Shown here: in pieces, positions 26,381 through 34,426 of the stretch
How positions within the stretch are numbered: position 1 is the stretch's first letter
Layout of the letters: each line of letters starts with the position of its first letter
Source of the DNA: CAIZQW01 sp942493055
GTDB taxonomy: Bacteria > Verrucomicrobiota > Kiritimatiellia > RFP12 > UBA1067
Direction of reading: 5' to 3'
Length of the DNA: 64,000 nt
Assembly: GCA_942493055.1 (NCBI GenBank)
Contig: OW818680.1
Coordinates: 4,836,001 to 4,900,000, forward strand
Notes under the pieces: model-generated
What the model was told of the DNA's origin: nothing
Database searches by the model: none
What the model saw: only the letters and a program-made list of their open reading frames with translations
Position numbers and translations under genes: made by a program

Positions 26381-27598
26381 ATGCGTATTCTCATGATTCA
26401 TAATTTCTACGGGTCGGAAGCTCCATCCGGTGAGAACAAGGTTGTCGAGATGGAACGTAGGATGCTTGAATCCTATGGGCACACCGTCCGTTTATTTGCA
26501 CGGCAAAGCGATGAGATCCGTCGGCAAGGAAGCTGGGGCGTTTTAAAAGGCGCACTCTCCACCGTCTGGAATCCATGGATGGCTCGTGCGGTTCGAAGAG
26601 AAGTCGAAGCGTTTCATCCTGACATTGTCCATGTACACAATACATTCCCATTGATCTCGAACGCGATCTTCCGGGCGATTGGGAAGCGTGCAAAGAAAGT
26701 GTTGACGTTACACAATTATCGCACGGTCTGTCCTGCCGGGATACCGATGCTGGAGAGCAAGGTGTGTACACGCTGCTTCAGCGTGGAGCCCTCGTGGGGG
26801 TATGCGCATGCAATGTCGCGATGTTCCGTGTGGCCCTCCCTGAAGCAGGGGTGTTACCGTGGCAGTCGTTTTGCGACGATCCCCTTAGCGTTGAGTGTAG
26901 CGTTGTATCGAGGACTTGGGACCTGGCGAAACGATGTCGATGCAATCATTGTGCTGAGTGCGTTTCAAAAAGAGCTGATGGCGAAGGCTGGATTCCCGGA
27001 AGCGAAGATGCATGTGAAGGGGAATTTTCATCAGGAGCGGCAACGGCCCCAAGCGATTGTCAAAGAAGATTCCTGCGTGTGTGTCGGACGTTTATCCTGT
27101 GAAAAGGGGGTTCGGACGCTGATTGCCGCATGGAAAATCTGGGGTGCCAAGGCCCCGCTCTTGAAAATAGTGGGGGATGGCCCTTTGCGCGAACTGTTAG
27201 AGGCTGAGGCACGGAATCTCAACATCGTTTTCCTCGGATCCTGTTCTGCTGAAGTGACGCAACAGGAAATGGCGCGTAGCCGATTGCTCATATTGCCTTC
27301 GGAGTGCTATGAGGGCTTCCCGATGGTCATCCCTGAAGCATTTGCCCAGGGGCTGCCTGTAGCGGCATCGGATTTGGGCTCCTTGCCCAGTATTGTGCAA
27401 GCAGGGGTGACGGGGGTGACATTCCCTCCTGCACATCCGGAACAACTCTATGAGGTCGTGAGCCGTCTCTGGCTTGATCAGCCGACGTTGTCTGATATGG
27501 GTGTGAATGCGCGAAGGGTGTTTGAGGATAACTATACAGAGGCAGCCAATTATGCGCGCTTGATGGAGATCTATGCGCAGCTTCACAAAGGACGATGA
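26381..27598 (+). CDS. Glycosyltransferase family 4
   Basis: A 405-residue GT4: 'ILMIHNFYGSEAPSGENKVVEMER' with the glycine-rich acceptor loop, 'PDIVHVHNTFPLIS', 'VLTLHNYRTVCPAG', then the C-domain 'CVCVGRLSCEKGVRTLIAAWK' and 'LLILPSECYEGFPMVIPEAFAQGLPV'. The Cys-containing insert 'VCTRCFSVEPSWGY' is common in this subfamily. Substrate unknown. Confidence 0.9.
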   Translation: MRILMIHNFYGSEAPSGENKVVEMERRMLESYGHTVRLFARQSDEIRRQGSWGVLKGALSTVWNPWMARAVRREVEAFHPDIVHVHNTFPLISNAIFRAIGKRAKKVLTLHNYRTVCPAGIPMLESKVCTRCFSVEPSWGYAHAMSRCSVWPSLKQGCYRGSRFATIPLALSVALYRGLGTWRNDVDAIIVLSAFQKELMAKAGFPEAKMHVKGNFHQERQRPQAIVKEDSCVCVGRLSCEKGVRTLIAAWKIWGAKAPLLKIVGDGPLRELLEAEARNLNIVFLGSCSAEVTQQEMARSRLLILPSECYEGFPMVIPEAFAQGLPVAASDLGSLPSIVQAGVTGVTFPPAHPEQLYEVVSRLWLDQPTLSDMGVNARRVFEDNYTEAANYARLMEIYAQLHKGR

Positions 27599-27631
27599 AC
27601 AGGTGAAGCGGTGTATGCGGAAGGAAGCAAG

Positions 27632-28393
27632 ATGGATAAGATAAAGACACGTTTTTTTGAGGTGGCCAGCTGCACCTACGGGCAACTGCTTGAAGAGATG
27701 GAGATATGGCGAAAGGATGGCAAACACCATTATGCCTGCTTTTGTGATGCCAACGGACTGGCCTACAGCCAAAAAGACTTGGCCTTGCGGGATGCCTACC
27801 AGCATGCTGATGCAGTTTGTGCCGATGGTGGCGCAACAAAGATGCTGGCTTGGATTTATGGCGGCAACCTGCCGGAGAGGGTCATTGGGCCATACCTCTT
27901 CCCAAAGGCTATGGCGTTTGGAGTGGAGAGGGGGTGGAGACACTTCTTTTATGGAGCAGGGCCTGGAACAGCTGAGTTGCTGGCTGATAAAATGCGGAAG
28001 CAGTATCCAGGCATCCAGATCGTGGGAGCCTTGACACCCCCTTTTGGCGACATCCCTGAAGAGGACCAGATGCGGCTATTAAAAGAGGTTGATACGGCAA
28101 AGCCAGATATCTTATGGGTTGCGCTGGGAAGTCCCAAACAGGAGAAGTGGTGTCGGAAATTTGTGGGCAAGGTCAATGTTCCCATGATGATGCCAGTTGG
28201 AGCGGTTTTTGATTTCTATTCCGGGCGCATCCCTCATGCCCCGGACTGGGTGCATCCCTTGGGCCTCCGCTGGTTATGGCGCCTGTTGACCGGCGGGAAG
28301 CGTACTTTCAAGCGGAATATGTGGTGTGTGCCGCGTGCACTGCATCTTCTGCTGAGCGAATACTGGCAGATACGAATTATCAAGAGGGGCTAA
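27632..28393 (+). CDS. WecG/TagA/CpsF family glycosyltransferase (GT26)
   Basis: The ATG at 27632 follows GGAAGGA and is preferred to the upstream in-frame ATG at 27611, giving 253 residues. GT26 features: 'HYACFCDANGLAYSQKD', 'AVCADGGATKMLAW', 'FFYGAGPGTAELLADKM', 'DILWVALGSPKQEKWC' and 'GAVFDFYSGRIPHAPDW'. These enzymes add the second sugar (often ManNAc-type) to lipid-linked GlcNAc. It may work just after the initiating transferase at 39.9 kb, which is inference. Confidence 0.9.
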   Translation: MDKIKTRFFEVASCTYGQLLEEMEIWRKDGKHHYACFCDANGLAYSQKDLALRDAYQHADAVCADGGATKMLAWIYGGNLPERVIGPYLFPKAMAFGVERGWRHFFYGAGPGTAELLADKMRKQYPGIQIVGALTPPFGDIPEEDQMRLLKEVDTAKPDILWVALGSPKQEKWCRKFVGKVNVPMMMPVGAVFDFYSGRIPHAPDWVHPLGLRWLWRLLTGGKRTFKRNMWCVPRALHLLLSEYWQIRIIKRG

Positions 28394-28425
28394 TGCAATG
28401 CATGAGGCAGCAGGGAGGTTGAATC

Positions 28426-29052
28426 ATGGATGTCCGAGCAAATCTATCTGACAAGCAGAAAGCAAGCATCCGGCAACTGCTCTATCTTCCGTATATGTTA
28501 CGGGATATTTTGTTTTGCCACTGGAAAGGGGTGACGTGGTATTCCGATTGGCGATTTTACGGACTCCCGTTCATATCGATTGCCGGCAGGGGAAGTTCCA
28601 TCGTCATCGGACGGCGCTTTATTGCCTGCAGCGATTTAACGCATAATTCGCTTGGGGTCTTTCAACCTGTCATCCTCAAGACCGTGAGGCATGGAGCGAA
28701 GATCACCATGGGCGATGATGTCGGGATTTCAGGCTCAACACTCTCTGCTGCAACAGCTATCACGATTGGCAACCATGTGCTGGTGGGGTCTGGGTGTCTG
28801 ATTAACGATACCGACTCTCACCCGGTTGATCCTGAAGCGCGGCGGCGCGGGGAGTGTGCGATCTCCAAACCCATTGTAATTGAGGATGATGTCTTTGTCG
28901 GGGCACGCGCCATCATCCTTAAGGGCGTTACTATCGGGAAGGGAAGCGTGGTGGGGGCTGGGGCTGTGGTTGCCAAGAGCGTGCCACCTTATAGTATTGT
29001 GGTGGGAAACCCCGCAAAGGTTGTTGGATGTTCTAAACGTCAGAAGGCTTGA
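28426..29052 (+). CDS. Hexapeptide-repeat acyltransferase
   Basis: A 208-residue left-handed beta-helix protein: 'GSSIVIGRRFIACSDLTHNS', 'ITIGNHVLVGSGCLINDTDSHPV' (catalytic His in the D-SHP motif of the maltose/galactoside acetyltransferase class), and 'IGKGSVVGAGAVVAKSVPPYSIVVGNPAKVVG'-type ending. Probably O-acetylates a sugar of the glycan. AGGGAGG precedes the start region. Confidence 0.87.
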   Translation: MDVRANLSDKQKASIRQLLYLPYMLRDILFCHWKGVTWYSDWRFYGLPFISIAGRGSSIVIGRRFIACSDLTHNSLGVFQPVILKTVRHGAKITMGDDVGISGSTLSAATAITIGNHVLVGSGCLINDTDSHPVDPEARRRGECAISKPIVIEDDVFVGARAIILKGVTIGKGSVVGAGAVVAKSVPPYSIVVGNPAKVVGCSKRQKA

Positions 29053-29230
29053 TGCGTGTATCATCGGAATGCGGACAGGAGGAAAGAGCACAAAGAACTG
29101 GCGGAGTAATGTGCTGCTGAATCAGGAGTTTTAAAAGGGATAAGCCAACTGCCAGCAGAGTTGGAATAAACTGAGTGGTAACTTCTTTAGCGTCGAATTA
29201 CGCGAACCACGCGAATGAAAAAATGTTTTA
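29053..29230. other. Gene-free stretch upstream of a structured element
   Basis: No gene is seen. A weak hairpin (CCAACT...AGTTGG, near 29145-29164) lacks a T tract. Near 29200 the sequence ACGCGAACCACGCGAATG looks like another short-period repeat. Confidence 0.4.
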
Positions 29231-29417
29231 CGCGAAGATCGCTATGAGAGGCGCTTGCACGGAAAGCCCCCGCGAGCGGCGGAATACCGCCGGGGCTTAT
29301 CTCGTGCAAGCACCTGCGTGTCACGTATGGACTCCGGGTGAAGGACGAGCTGTGCCTCCCGTGTACCCACGGGCTTGCGTAGGCACGCCGTCCTTCACCC
29401 AAATAGCGATCTTTGCG
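29231..29417. other. Nested three-stem inverted-repeat element (structured RNA or mobile palindromic repeat)
   Basis: An outer 13-bp stem (29231-29243, CGCGAAGATCGCT, with 29405-29417, one G-U or mismatch) encloses two long hairpins. Hairpin 1: GCTTGCACG (29253-29261) with CGTGCAAGC (29303-29311), and inner AAGCCCC (29264-29270) with GGGGCTT (29292-29298) plus CGGCGG/CCGCCG. Hairpin 2: GGGTGAAGGACG (29336-29347) with CGTCCTTCACCC (29389-29400), and inner TGCCT/AGGCA and CCCGTG/CCACGGG-type pairs. No T tract follows. This is a three-way junction layout. It is not a known riboswitch to my eye. Confidence 0.75.
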
Positions 29418-29491
29418 AAAAAGTATTCCTTAAAATCAGTCAAGTAACAAGCAAGACAGGGCTTTTGCGCTCATGTCTGTGATATACGGTG

Positions 29492-30622
29492 ATGAAGATA
29501 CTCTATATAGGGCCGTGGGCGAGTGATCAGGCACTGTTTGGCCGGAAGGCGGCAAACCAGGCTGCAACGGCGTGGTCGCGCGGTTTGCTCGATGCGCTCA
29601 TCAAGGGCGGCAGCGCGGTCCGGGTCTGCACGCATTGCCGCGAGCAGCTCTGGCCCATGGGTGAATTGCGGCCAGGCGACAAAAGGGATTTCTTCGAAGC
29701 ATGTCCTGTCCGCTTTTCAAAGTACTGGAATATCCCGCATTTGCGGGATTTTTCGTTGATGGAGGCCTATCGGAAGATGATCCGGGACGAGGTGGCTGAG
29801 TGTCGCCCGGATGTTGTGCTGCTCTACAATCTGGAGCCTTACCATGCTTCAGCAGCCGAGGTCTTGACCGCCCTGGGTGTGAGATGGATCCCCATGATTC
29901 TGGATGAGAATGAGGTTGGAGCCTGCGGCTGGGAGCGCTTTTCGCTGCGGGTCAAAGATGCAGCCGGGTTGATCTTCCTGTCACACTGGGGCTTTGCGAA
30001 TTGCCCTGTGGCGCTCCCGAAGCTGCATCTGGATGGAGGTGTCCGGAGTGCGAGTGGGCAGGCATTGACAGACCTGCCGAAGGGTGGGCAAAAGACAGTT
30101 GTCTACAGTGGCGTGTATGATGAGGGCTATGGGGGTCTTACAAGACTTTTTGAGATCTTCTCTGCTGTCTCTGATCAATCGTGCCGCTTCCTGCTGACGG
30201 GTAAGGATGCAAAGGGGAATCTGAAGCGATATCTGCGACAGGAGCCCCGGGCGGAGTACTGTGGCTTTGTCAGTCGTGATGAATTGCAGCGTATCCATGC
30301 TCAGGCGACCGTCTTTGTTAATCCGCGTCCCTGTGAAGCCTCTGAGAACCGGATGACCTTCCCGTCGAAACTGCTGGAGTATCTCGCGTATGGGAAGCCG
30401 GTCGTCAGCACGTGGACAGAGGGTCTCGCACCTGAATATCGCAAGGTGCTCCTGGTTCCGGAGGGGAATACGCCGGTGGCCTTTGCACGTCTGATTGATA
30501 AGGCACTGAATTACTCGTGCGACGAACAGCTTGCATTGCAGCAACGCATATTGGCTTGGGCAGCAGCACATACATGGGAAGAGCAGGCTAAGCGGTTGGT
30601 AACGTTTTTATCAACGAATTAA
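29492..30622 (+). CDS. Glycosyltransferase family 4-like, C-terminus taken from a family C repeat
   Basis: A 376-residue GT-B protein: 'ILYIGPWASDQALFGRKAANQAATAW', then the C-domain 'KTVVYSGVYDEGYGGLTRLFEIF' and 'ATVFVNPRPCEASENRMTFPSKLLEYLAYGKPVVS', the donor-binding region. GTG at 29489 is directly followed by ATG at 29492, which I use. The last residues (FLSTN) and the stop are encoded by the family C unit TCAACGAATTAA, so the gene now ends inside a repeat. Substrate unknown. Confidence 0.82.
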   Translation: MKILYIGPWASDQALFGRKAANQAATAWSRGLLDALIKGGSAVRVCTHCREQLWPMGELRPGDKRDFFEACPVRFSKYWNIPHLRDFSLMEAYRKMIRDEVAECRPDVVLLYNLEPYHASAAEVLTALGVRWIPMILDENEVGACGWERFSLRVKDAAGLIFLSHWGFANCPVALPKLHLDGGVRSASGQALTDLPKGGQKTVVYSGVYDEGYGGLTRLFEIFSAVSDQSCRFLLTGKDAKGNLKRYLRQEPRAEYCGFVSRDELQRIHAQATVFVNPRPCEASENRMTFPSKLLEYLAYGKPVVSTWTEGLAPEYRKVLLVPEGNTPVAFARLIDKALNYSCDEQLALQQRILAWAAAHTWEEQAKRLVTFLSTN

Positions 30623-30646
30623 ACGAATTTAGCGAATTGAAGAGAG
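30610..30646 (+). repeat. Family C array, forward, at a gene 3' end
   Basis: Three units (TCAACGAATTAA, ACGAATTTAG, CGAATTGA). It contains the stop codon of the preceding glycosyltransferase. Confidence 0.85.
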
Positions 30647-30695
30647 AAGATTTTTTAGCTACGGATGACGCGGATTCAGAAAGAGAAGAAAAGGT

Positions 30696-31580
30696 ATGAA
30701 GTTGAAAATTAAGCGTTTTCTCATCGATTTGGTAAAGCCATGTGTTGAGCTTTTCCCAGGAGTTGCAGGAGCTTATCGCAGGTATAGAGACAATCTCCAA
30801 TACAATAAAAAGTTTCAAACAACGCCATTTGGTTTTAAATTATCCGGCTATGCTGATATGCAAGCGGGAAGTTTTGAGGCAGTAGAAACGGATCTTATTA
30901 ATCGTCTTATTCCGCACGTTGAAATAATGGTTAACGTGGGGGCAAATATTGGTTATTATTGCTGTCTTGCGCTCAGCCAAGGGAAGCAGGTAATTGCCTT
31001 CGAGCCCGTTGCAAAGAATATCCAGTATTTGTTAAGAAACATCAAAGAAAACAAGTGGGAATCCGGTATTGAATTTTATCCTCTGGCACTCTGTGACAAG
31101 ACGTCTGGAATTATTGAAATGTATGGTGGCGGAACAATGGCATCCCTGATAAAAGGGTGGGGGGGAGTAGGTGCTCCATACAAAACATTGGTGCCGTGTT
31201 CAACGCTTGATCATGTGTTGCAAAATCGATTGACAGGGAAGAAGAGTTTCATTCTTGTAGATATTGAAGGTTCTGAAAAATTGATGTTAGATGGTGCAAC
31301 AGCCACACTTGATATTTCCCCTCGGCCCGTGTGGATGGTTGAAATTTCGGTTGGCGAGCATCAGCCGAAGGGCATTAAGCTAAATCCGATGTTGCTTGAG
31401 ACATTTTGCATCTTCTGGGACAGGGGGTATGAATCCTGGACCGCAGATGCTGAATGTCGGCAGGTTAAGCTTGATGAGGTGAAAAGAATTGTCGAGACAG
31501 GCAAGGATACGCTTCATACGCACAACTTTATTTTTATTGAAGCTGGCAGTGACTGGCTGAGCAACTTAACAGTAAAATGA
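30696..31580 (+). CDS. FkbM family methyltransferase
   Basis: A 294-residue protein with 'IMVNVGANIGYYCCLALSQG' (SAM motif I), 'VIAFEPVAKNIQYLLRNI' and 'SFILVDIEGSEKLMLDGATATL' (the DIEG-E motif of FkbM). A+T-rich relative to neighbours. It overlaps the next gene by 4 bases. Probably methylates a glycan hydroxyl. Confidence 0.85.
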   Translation: MKLKIKRFLIDLVKPCVELFPGVAGAYRRYRDNLQYNKKFQTTPFGFKLSGYADMQAGSFEAVETDLINRLIPHVEIMVNVGANIGYYCCLALSQGKQVIAFEPVAKNIQYLLRNIKENKWESGIEFYPLALCDKTSGIIEMYGGGTMASLIKGWGGVGAPYKTLVPCSTLDHVLQNRLTGKKSFILVDIEGSEKLMLDGATATLDISPRPVWMVEISVGEHQPKGIKLNPMLLETFCIFWDRGYESWTADAECRQVKLDEVKRIVETGKDTLHTHNFIFIEAGSDWLSNLTVK

Positions 31581-32542
31581 AAAAAACGGAGAAAATGCTC
31601 AAGTTCTTTTATCCGCTTCGGGAATGGCTTGCACCTGGGAAGAGATGCCGTCTGGCGCTTGATTATACAGGCAAGGATGCTGATGCACTCATTCATCGTA
31701 TGCTGCTGTCTGAAGGTGCCTGCATGATTGGCAGATTCGGGGCAACAGAGCTGGCCGGGATGATGTGTGTCCGGGATATCGCATCAACCTTGCCAGTGTG
31801 GAAGAAATATTGGAAGGTCTTTCGCGGGGAGATGCGGGCGACAAATAGGTGGAATGCGCGGATCCGCCAGCACATGGCGGATTGGTCGGGATTCTTTCCG
31901 CTGACTGATGAGGCGTTGACACGCTTTACACGTCTGATGGAGCGTGATGCGGGTTATTTGGATGTGTTGGGGTCTTGGTTGGCGGAGGAGGTCCGGATAC
32001 GTGCGCTTTTCCAGCAGGCAGCGATTATTCCGATCGATGTAATTCTCTACCCTTATCTGCAAGATAATCCCTGGACGCTTGCCTTGGAAGGTCGGAAAGT
32101 CTTGGTGATCCATCCCTTTGAAGCCTCAATTAAGCGTCAGTATGTGAAGCGAAACCTCCTGTTCCATGGGAAGACGGTCTTTCCCGAATGCGAACTTATG
32201 ACGCTCAAAGCGGTTCAGTCGCTTCGAGGCGAGACCGATCAGTTCCCGACATGGTTTGCTGCTCTTGAGTGGATGTGTCAGCAGGTCGACCGGATGGATT
32301 TTGATGTCGCGCTGATTGGCGCCGGTGCTTATGGGTTCCCTTTGGCAGCGCATATCAAGCGGTCTGGAAGAAAAGCAGTACACGTCGGTGGCGGCTTGCA
32401 ATTATTGTTTGGAATTATGGGCAAACGGTGGGAAGATGATGCAGGTTTGAAACCGTATATCAATGAACATTGGGTTAGGCCGGAAAGCCACGAGACACCA
32501 CGGGATTTGGGAACATTGGAGAGCGGCGGGTGTTATTGGTGA
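31577..32542 (+). CDS. Uncharacterised protein with GT-D-like features
   Basis: A 321-residue soluble protein. 'ACMIGRFGATELAGM' (about residues 48-62) resembles the RFGDGE motif of GT-D-fold (DUF1792-type) glycosyltransferases, and 'DVALIGAGAYGFPLAAHIKRSGRKAVHVGGGLQLLFG' (about residues 240-276) resembles their C-terminal nucleotide-binding part. I infer a possible glycosyltransferase, but the acidic residue of the first motif is not exactly conserved. It overlaps the FkbM gene by 4 bases and would act in the same pathway. Confidence 0.55.
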   Translation: MKKTEKMLKFFYPLREWLAPGKRCRLALDYTGKDADALIHRMLLSEGACMIGRFGATELAGMMCVRDIASTLPVWKKYWKVFRGEMRATNRWNARIRQHMADWSGFFPLTDEALTRFTRLMERDAGYLDVLGSWLAEEVRIRALFQQAAIIPIDVILYPYLQDNPWTLALEGRKVLVIHPFEASIKRQYVKRNLLFHGKTVFPECELMTLKAVQSLRGETDQFPTWFAALEWMCQQVDRMDFDVALIGAGAYGFPLAAHIKRSGRKAVHVGGGLQLLFGIMGKRWEDDAGLKPYINEHWVRPESHETPRDLGTLESGGCYW

Positions 32543-32545
32543 AGG

Positions 32546-32726
32546 GAAGTTCTAAAGTTCTAAATTGCTAAAGTTCTAAAGTTTTTGAACATCCAACATT
32601 CAACATCCTCCTTCGCGAATACGGCTTCCGCCTACGCGATGCCTTCCGCCTTCGCGATGCCTACGGCGGATAAAACGGCGGACAAGACGGCGGACAGGTC
32701 GAACGTCGAACATCGAACATGACAAT
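32546..32726. repeat. Composite of families A, B and G
   Basis: In order: a family A array (32547-32583), family B (7-base unit, GAACATCCAACATTCAACAT, 32587-32607), several copies of family G (core CCGCCTTCGCGAATACGGCT or CTACGGCGGA, 32611-32698) and family B again (TCGAACGTCGAACATCGAAC, 32699-32718). It fills the 184-base gap and leaves only a few bases before the next start codon. Confidence 0.85.
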
Positions 32727-33473
32727 ATGAAATGGCATCAAACAGAGACAGGGGTGCATCTGCTGGGGGTATGCAGAGGACTCAAACGTGTTGTCCTGCG
32801 GGGGATCTATAACGGCCTTGGACTCACGCGGGCTTATGGGTTGACGATTCGGCCGCATACAACTGATTTGTGGACGGTCATGGAAACCTTTGAGCGGCAG
32901 GTCTATTTGCCGTTGTGTTCGCGTGCTGATGCAGAGGTGATTGTTGATTTGGGGGCGAACATGGGTGATGCCGCAGTCTTTTTTGCACAGAGGTATCCGC
33001 GTGCGAGAATCATAGCTGTTGAGTGTGATGAGACCAATTATCAACTGTTGCTCGCAAATATTAAGCCGTACCCGAATGTGATCCCTGTTAAAGCTGCAAT
33101 CTGGGGCGAGACTAAAAAATTGTCATTAGAGGTGGGGAGTGGAGAAAATGCGGTATATGTCAGGGATCAGGAAGCCGTCGGCCCGTCCAAATCCGTTGAT
33201 GGTTTAACCATGGAATCCCTGATGAAGGCGCACCACATTGACGCGATTGATATCCTGAAGGTGGATATTGAAGGCGCTGAGAAGAATCTGTTTGAACATG
33301 ACTGCTCATGGCTGGGGACTGTCCATACGATTGGAATCGAATTTCATGATTGGCGGATCAAAGGGTGTACAACGGCCTTCTTCGCTGCGCTGACAAAATA
33401 TTTCAATGGCCATATTAGACTTTCGCAATGCGGCGAGACATTTGTGGTCAATAGGTTGGATATCTCATTATGA
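32727..33473 (+). CDS. FkbM family methyltransferase
   Basis: A 248-residue protein with 'VIVDLGANMGDAAVFFAQRYP' (SAM motif I), 'RIIAVECDETNYQLLLANI' and 'IDILKVDIEGAEKNLFEHD'. No ribosome binding site is visible; the upstream DNA is repeat sequence. It overlaps the fucosyltransferase-like gene by 4 bases. A sugar O-methyltransferase by family. Confidence 0.87.
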   Translation: MKWHQTETGVHLLGVCRGLKRVVLRGIYNGLGLTRAYGLTIRPHTTDLWTVMETFERQVYLPLCSRADAEVIVDLGANMGDAAVFFAQRYPRARIIAVECDETNYQLLLANIKPYPNVIPVKAAIWGETKKLSLEVGSGENAVYVRDQEAVGPSKSVDGLTMESLMKAHHIDAIDILKVDIEGAEKNLFEHDCSWLGTVHTIGIEFHDWRIKGCTTAFFAALTKYFNGHIRLSQCGETFVVNRLDISL

Positions 33474-34264
33474 TTCTTTATCCAGATCAAGGTGCAGGGA
33501 TGTGCAACCGGTTGTTTGCCGCAGCCCATCTGATCGCTCACTCCGAGGATTCGGGAAACCCTGCATGGCTGTTTTCATTGCGAAAATATCGGGATTATTT
33601 TGAGGGTTTACCCCAAAGCGGAATTTACTATCATCGACCCACGGAACGAAGGGCATTCAATCTCTGGCGTTTTCCGCTTTCACTTCTTAGAAGTGGCCGT
33701 TTCCCTTTGCGTCCGTTGTCTTATGCGGAGCCGGAGATGCAGGCGGCATTGTCGGCGGGCTTGACCGTGCTGATTGGTTGGCGATTTCGAGATGAAGCAG
33801 CATTGAAAAAGCATCGCCCATTGATCCTTGATTTTTTCAAGCCACGCGCCGAACATCAGGTGCGTATTGATGCGTGTGTGCGGGCTATACGAGCGAGATG
33901 TGATGTGCTCGTGGGCGTTCATATTCGGCGAACGGATTATGCCGCCTGGCAAGGGGGCGCTTATTACTTCGGTATAGACCGTTATTGCCAATGGATGAAC
34001 CAGATCAGGGGTCAGCTTCCAGGGCGTGTTAGCTTTCTTGTTTCATCAGATGAACCGATAGACGAAACCTCACTCCCTGGCTTGGACATTCAGAAAGCGC
34101 CAGGCCATCCATTACAGGACTTGTACTCCCTGGCTCAATGCGATTACATTATCGGACCTACGAGCACCTATTCAGCGTGGGCATCTTTTTACGGAAGTAA
34201 GCCGCTCTGGCATATATTCGATGCTGACGCCTCGTTACAATTAAACGATTTTACGATTCGATAA
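33470..34264 (+). CDS. GT11-like (alpha-1,2-fucosyltransferase-related) glycosyltransferase
   Basis: A 264-residue protein. It opens with 'GAGMCNRLFAAAHLIAHSE', like the GG(L/M)GNQLF start of GT11, and has 'VGVHIRRTDYAAW' (residues 148-160), the HxRRxD motif that binds GDP-fucose in GT11/GT23-type enzymes. 'QCDYIIGPTSTYSAWASFYG' matches the later motif near the C-terminus. If it is a fucosyltransferase, its donor GDP-fucose could come from the Fkp enzyme encoded at 49.8 kb. Linkage unknown. Confidence 0.75.
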   Translation: MILYPDQGAGMCNRLFAAAHLIAHSEDSGNPAWLFSLRKYRDYFEGLPQSGIYYHRPTERRAFNLWRFPLSLLRSGRFPLRPLSYAEPEMQAALSAGLTVLIGWRFRDEAALKKHRPLILDFFKPRAEHQVRIDACVRAIRARCDVLVGVHIRRTDYAAWQGGAYYFGIDRYCQWMNQIRGQLPGRVSFLVSSDEPIDETSLPGLDIQKAPGHPLQDLYSLAQCDYIIGPTSTYSAWASFYGSKPLWHIFDADASLQLNDFTIR

Positions 34265-34312
34265 GACCATTCAAAGTGGCACGAGCGTCCAATAAGTGGA
34301 TAGGAGAAGAGA

Positions 34313-34407
34313 GTTTTATCAACGAATTAAACGAATTTAACGAATTGAGAAAAGAGATGGGACAGCTCACAGTAAAGCATGATTTTAAAATTAGTTTAAT
34401 TCGTTGA
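34313..34407. repeat. Family C facing pair
   Basis: A forward array (TCAACGAATTAAACGAATTT, then AACGAATTG) at 34318-34347 and a reverse copy (TTAGTTTAATTCGTTGA) at 34391-34407, able to pair over about 17 bases. The rest of the gap from 34265 to 34426 holds no gene. Confidence 0.85.
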
Positions 34408-34426
34408 AAAAGAACTGACTGTAAAA

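Noticed and set aside
27197..27943. 248-codon - strand frame opposite the GT4 and WecG-type genes
   Set aside because: Shadow of two well-supported + strand genes; no family features.
29175..29447. 90-codon frame across the nested hairpin element
   Set aside because: Covers palindromic DNA, lacks a ribosome binding site, and has no protein features.
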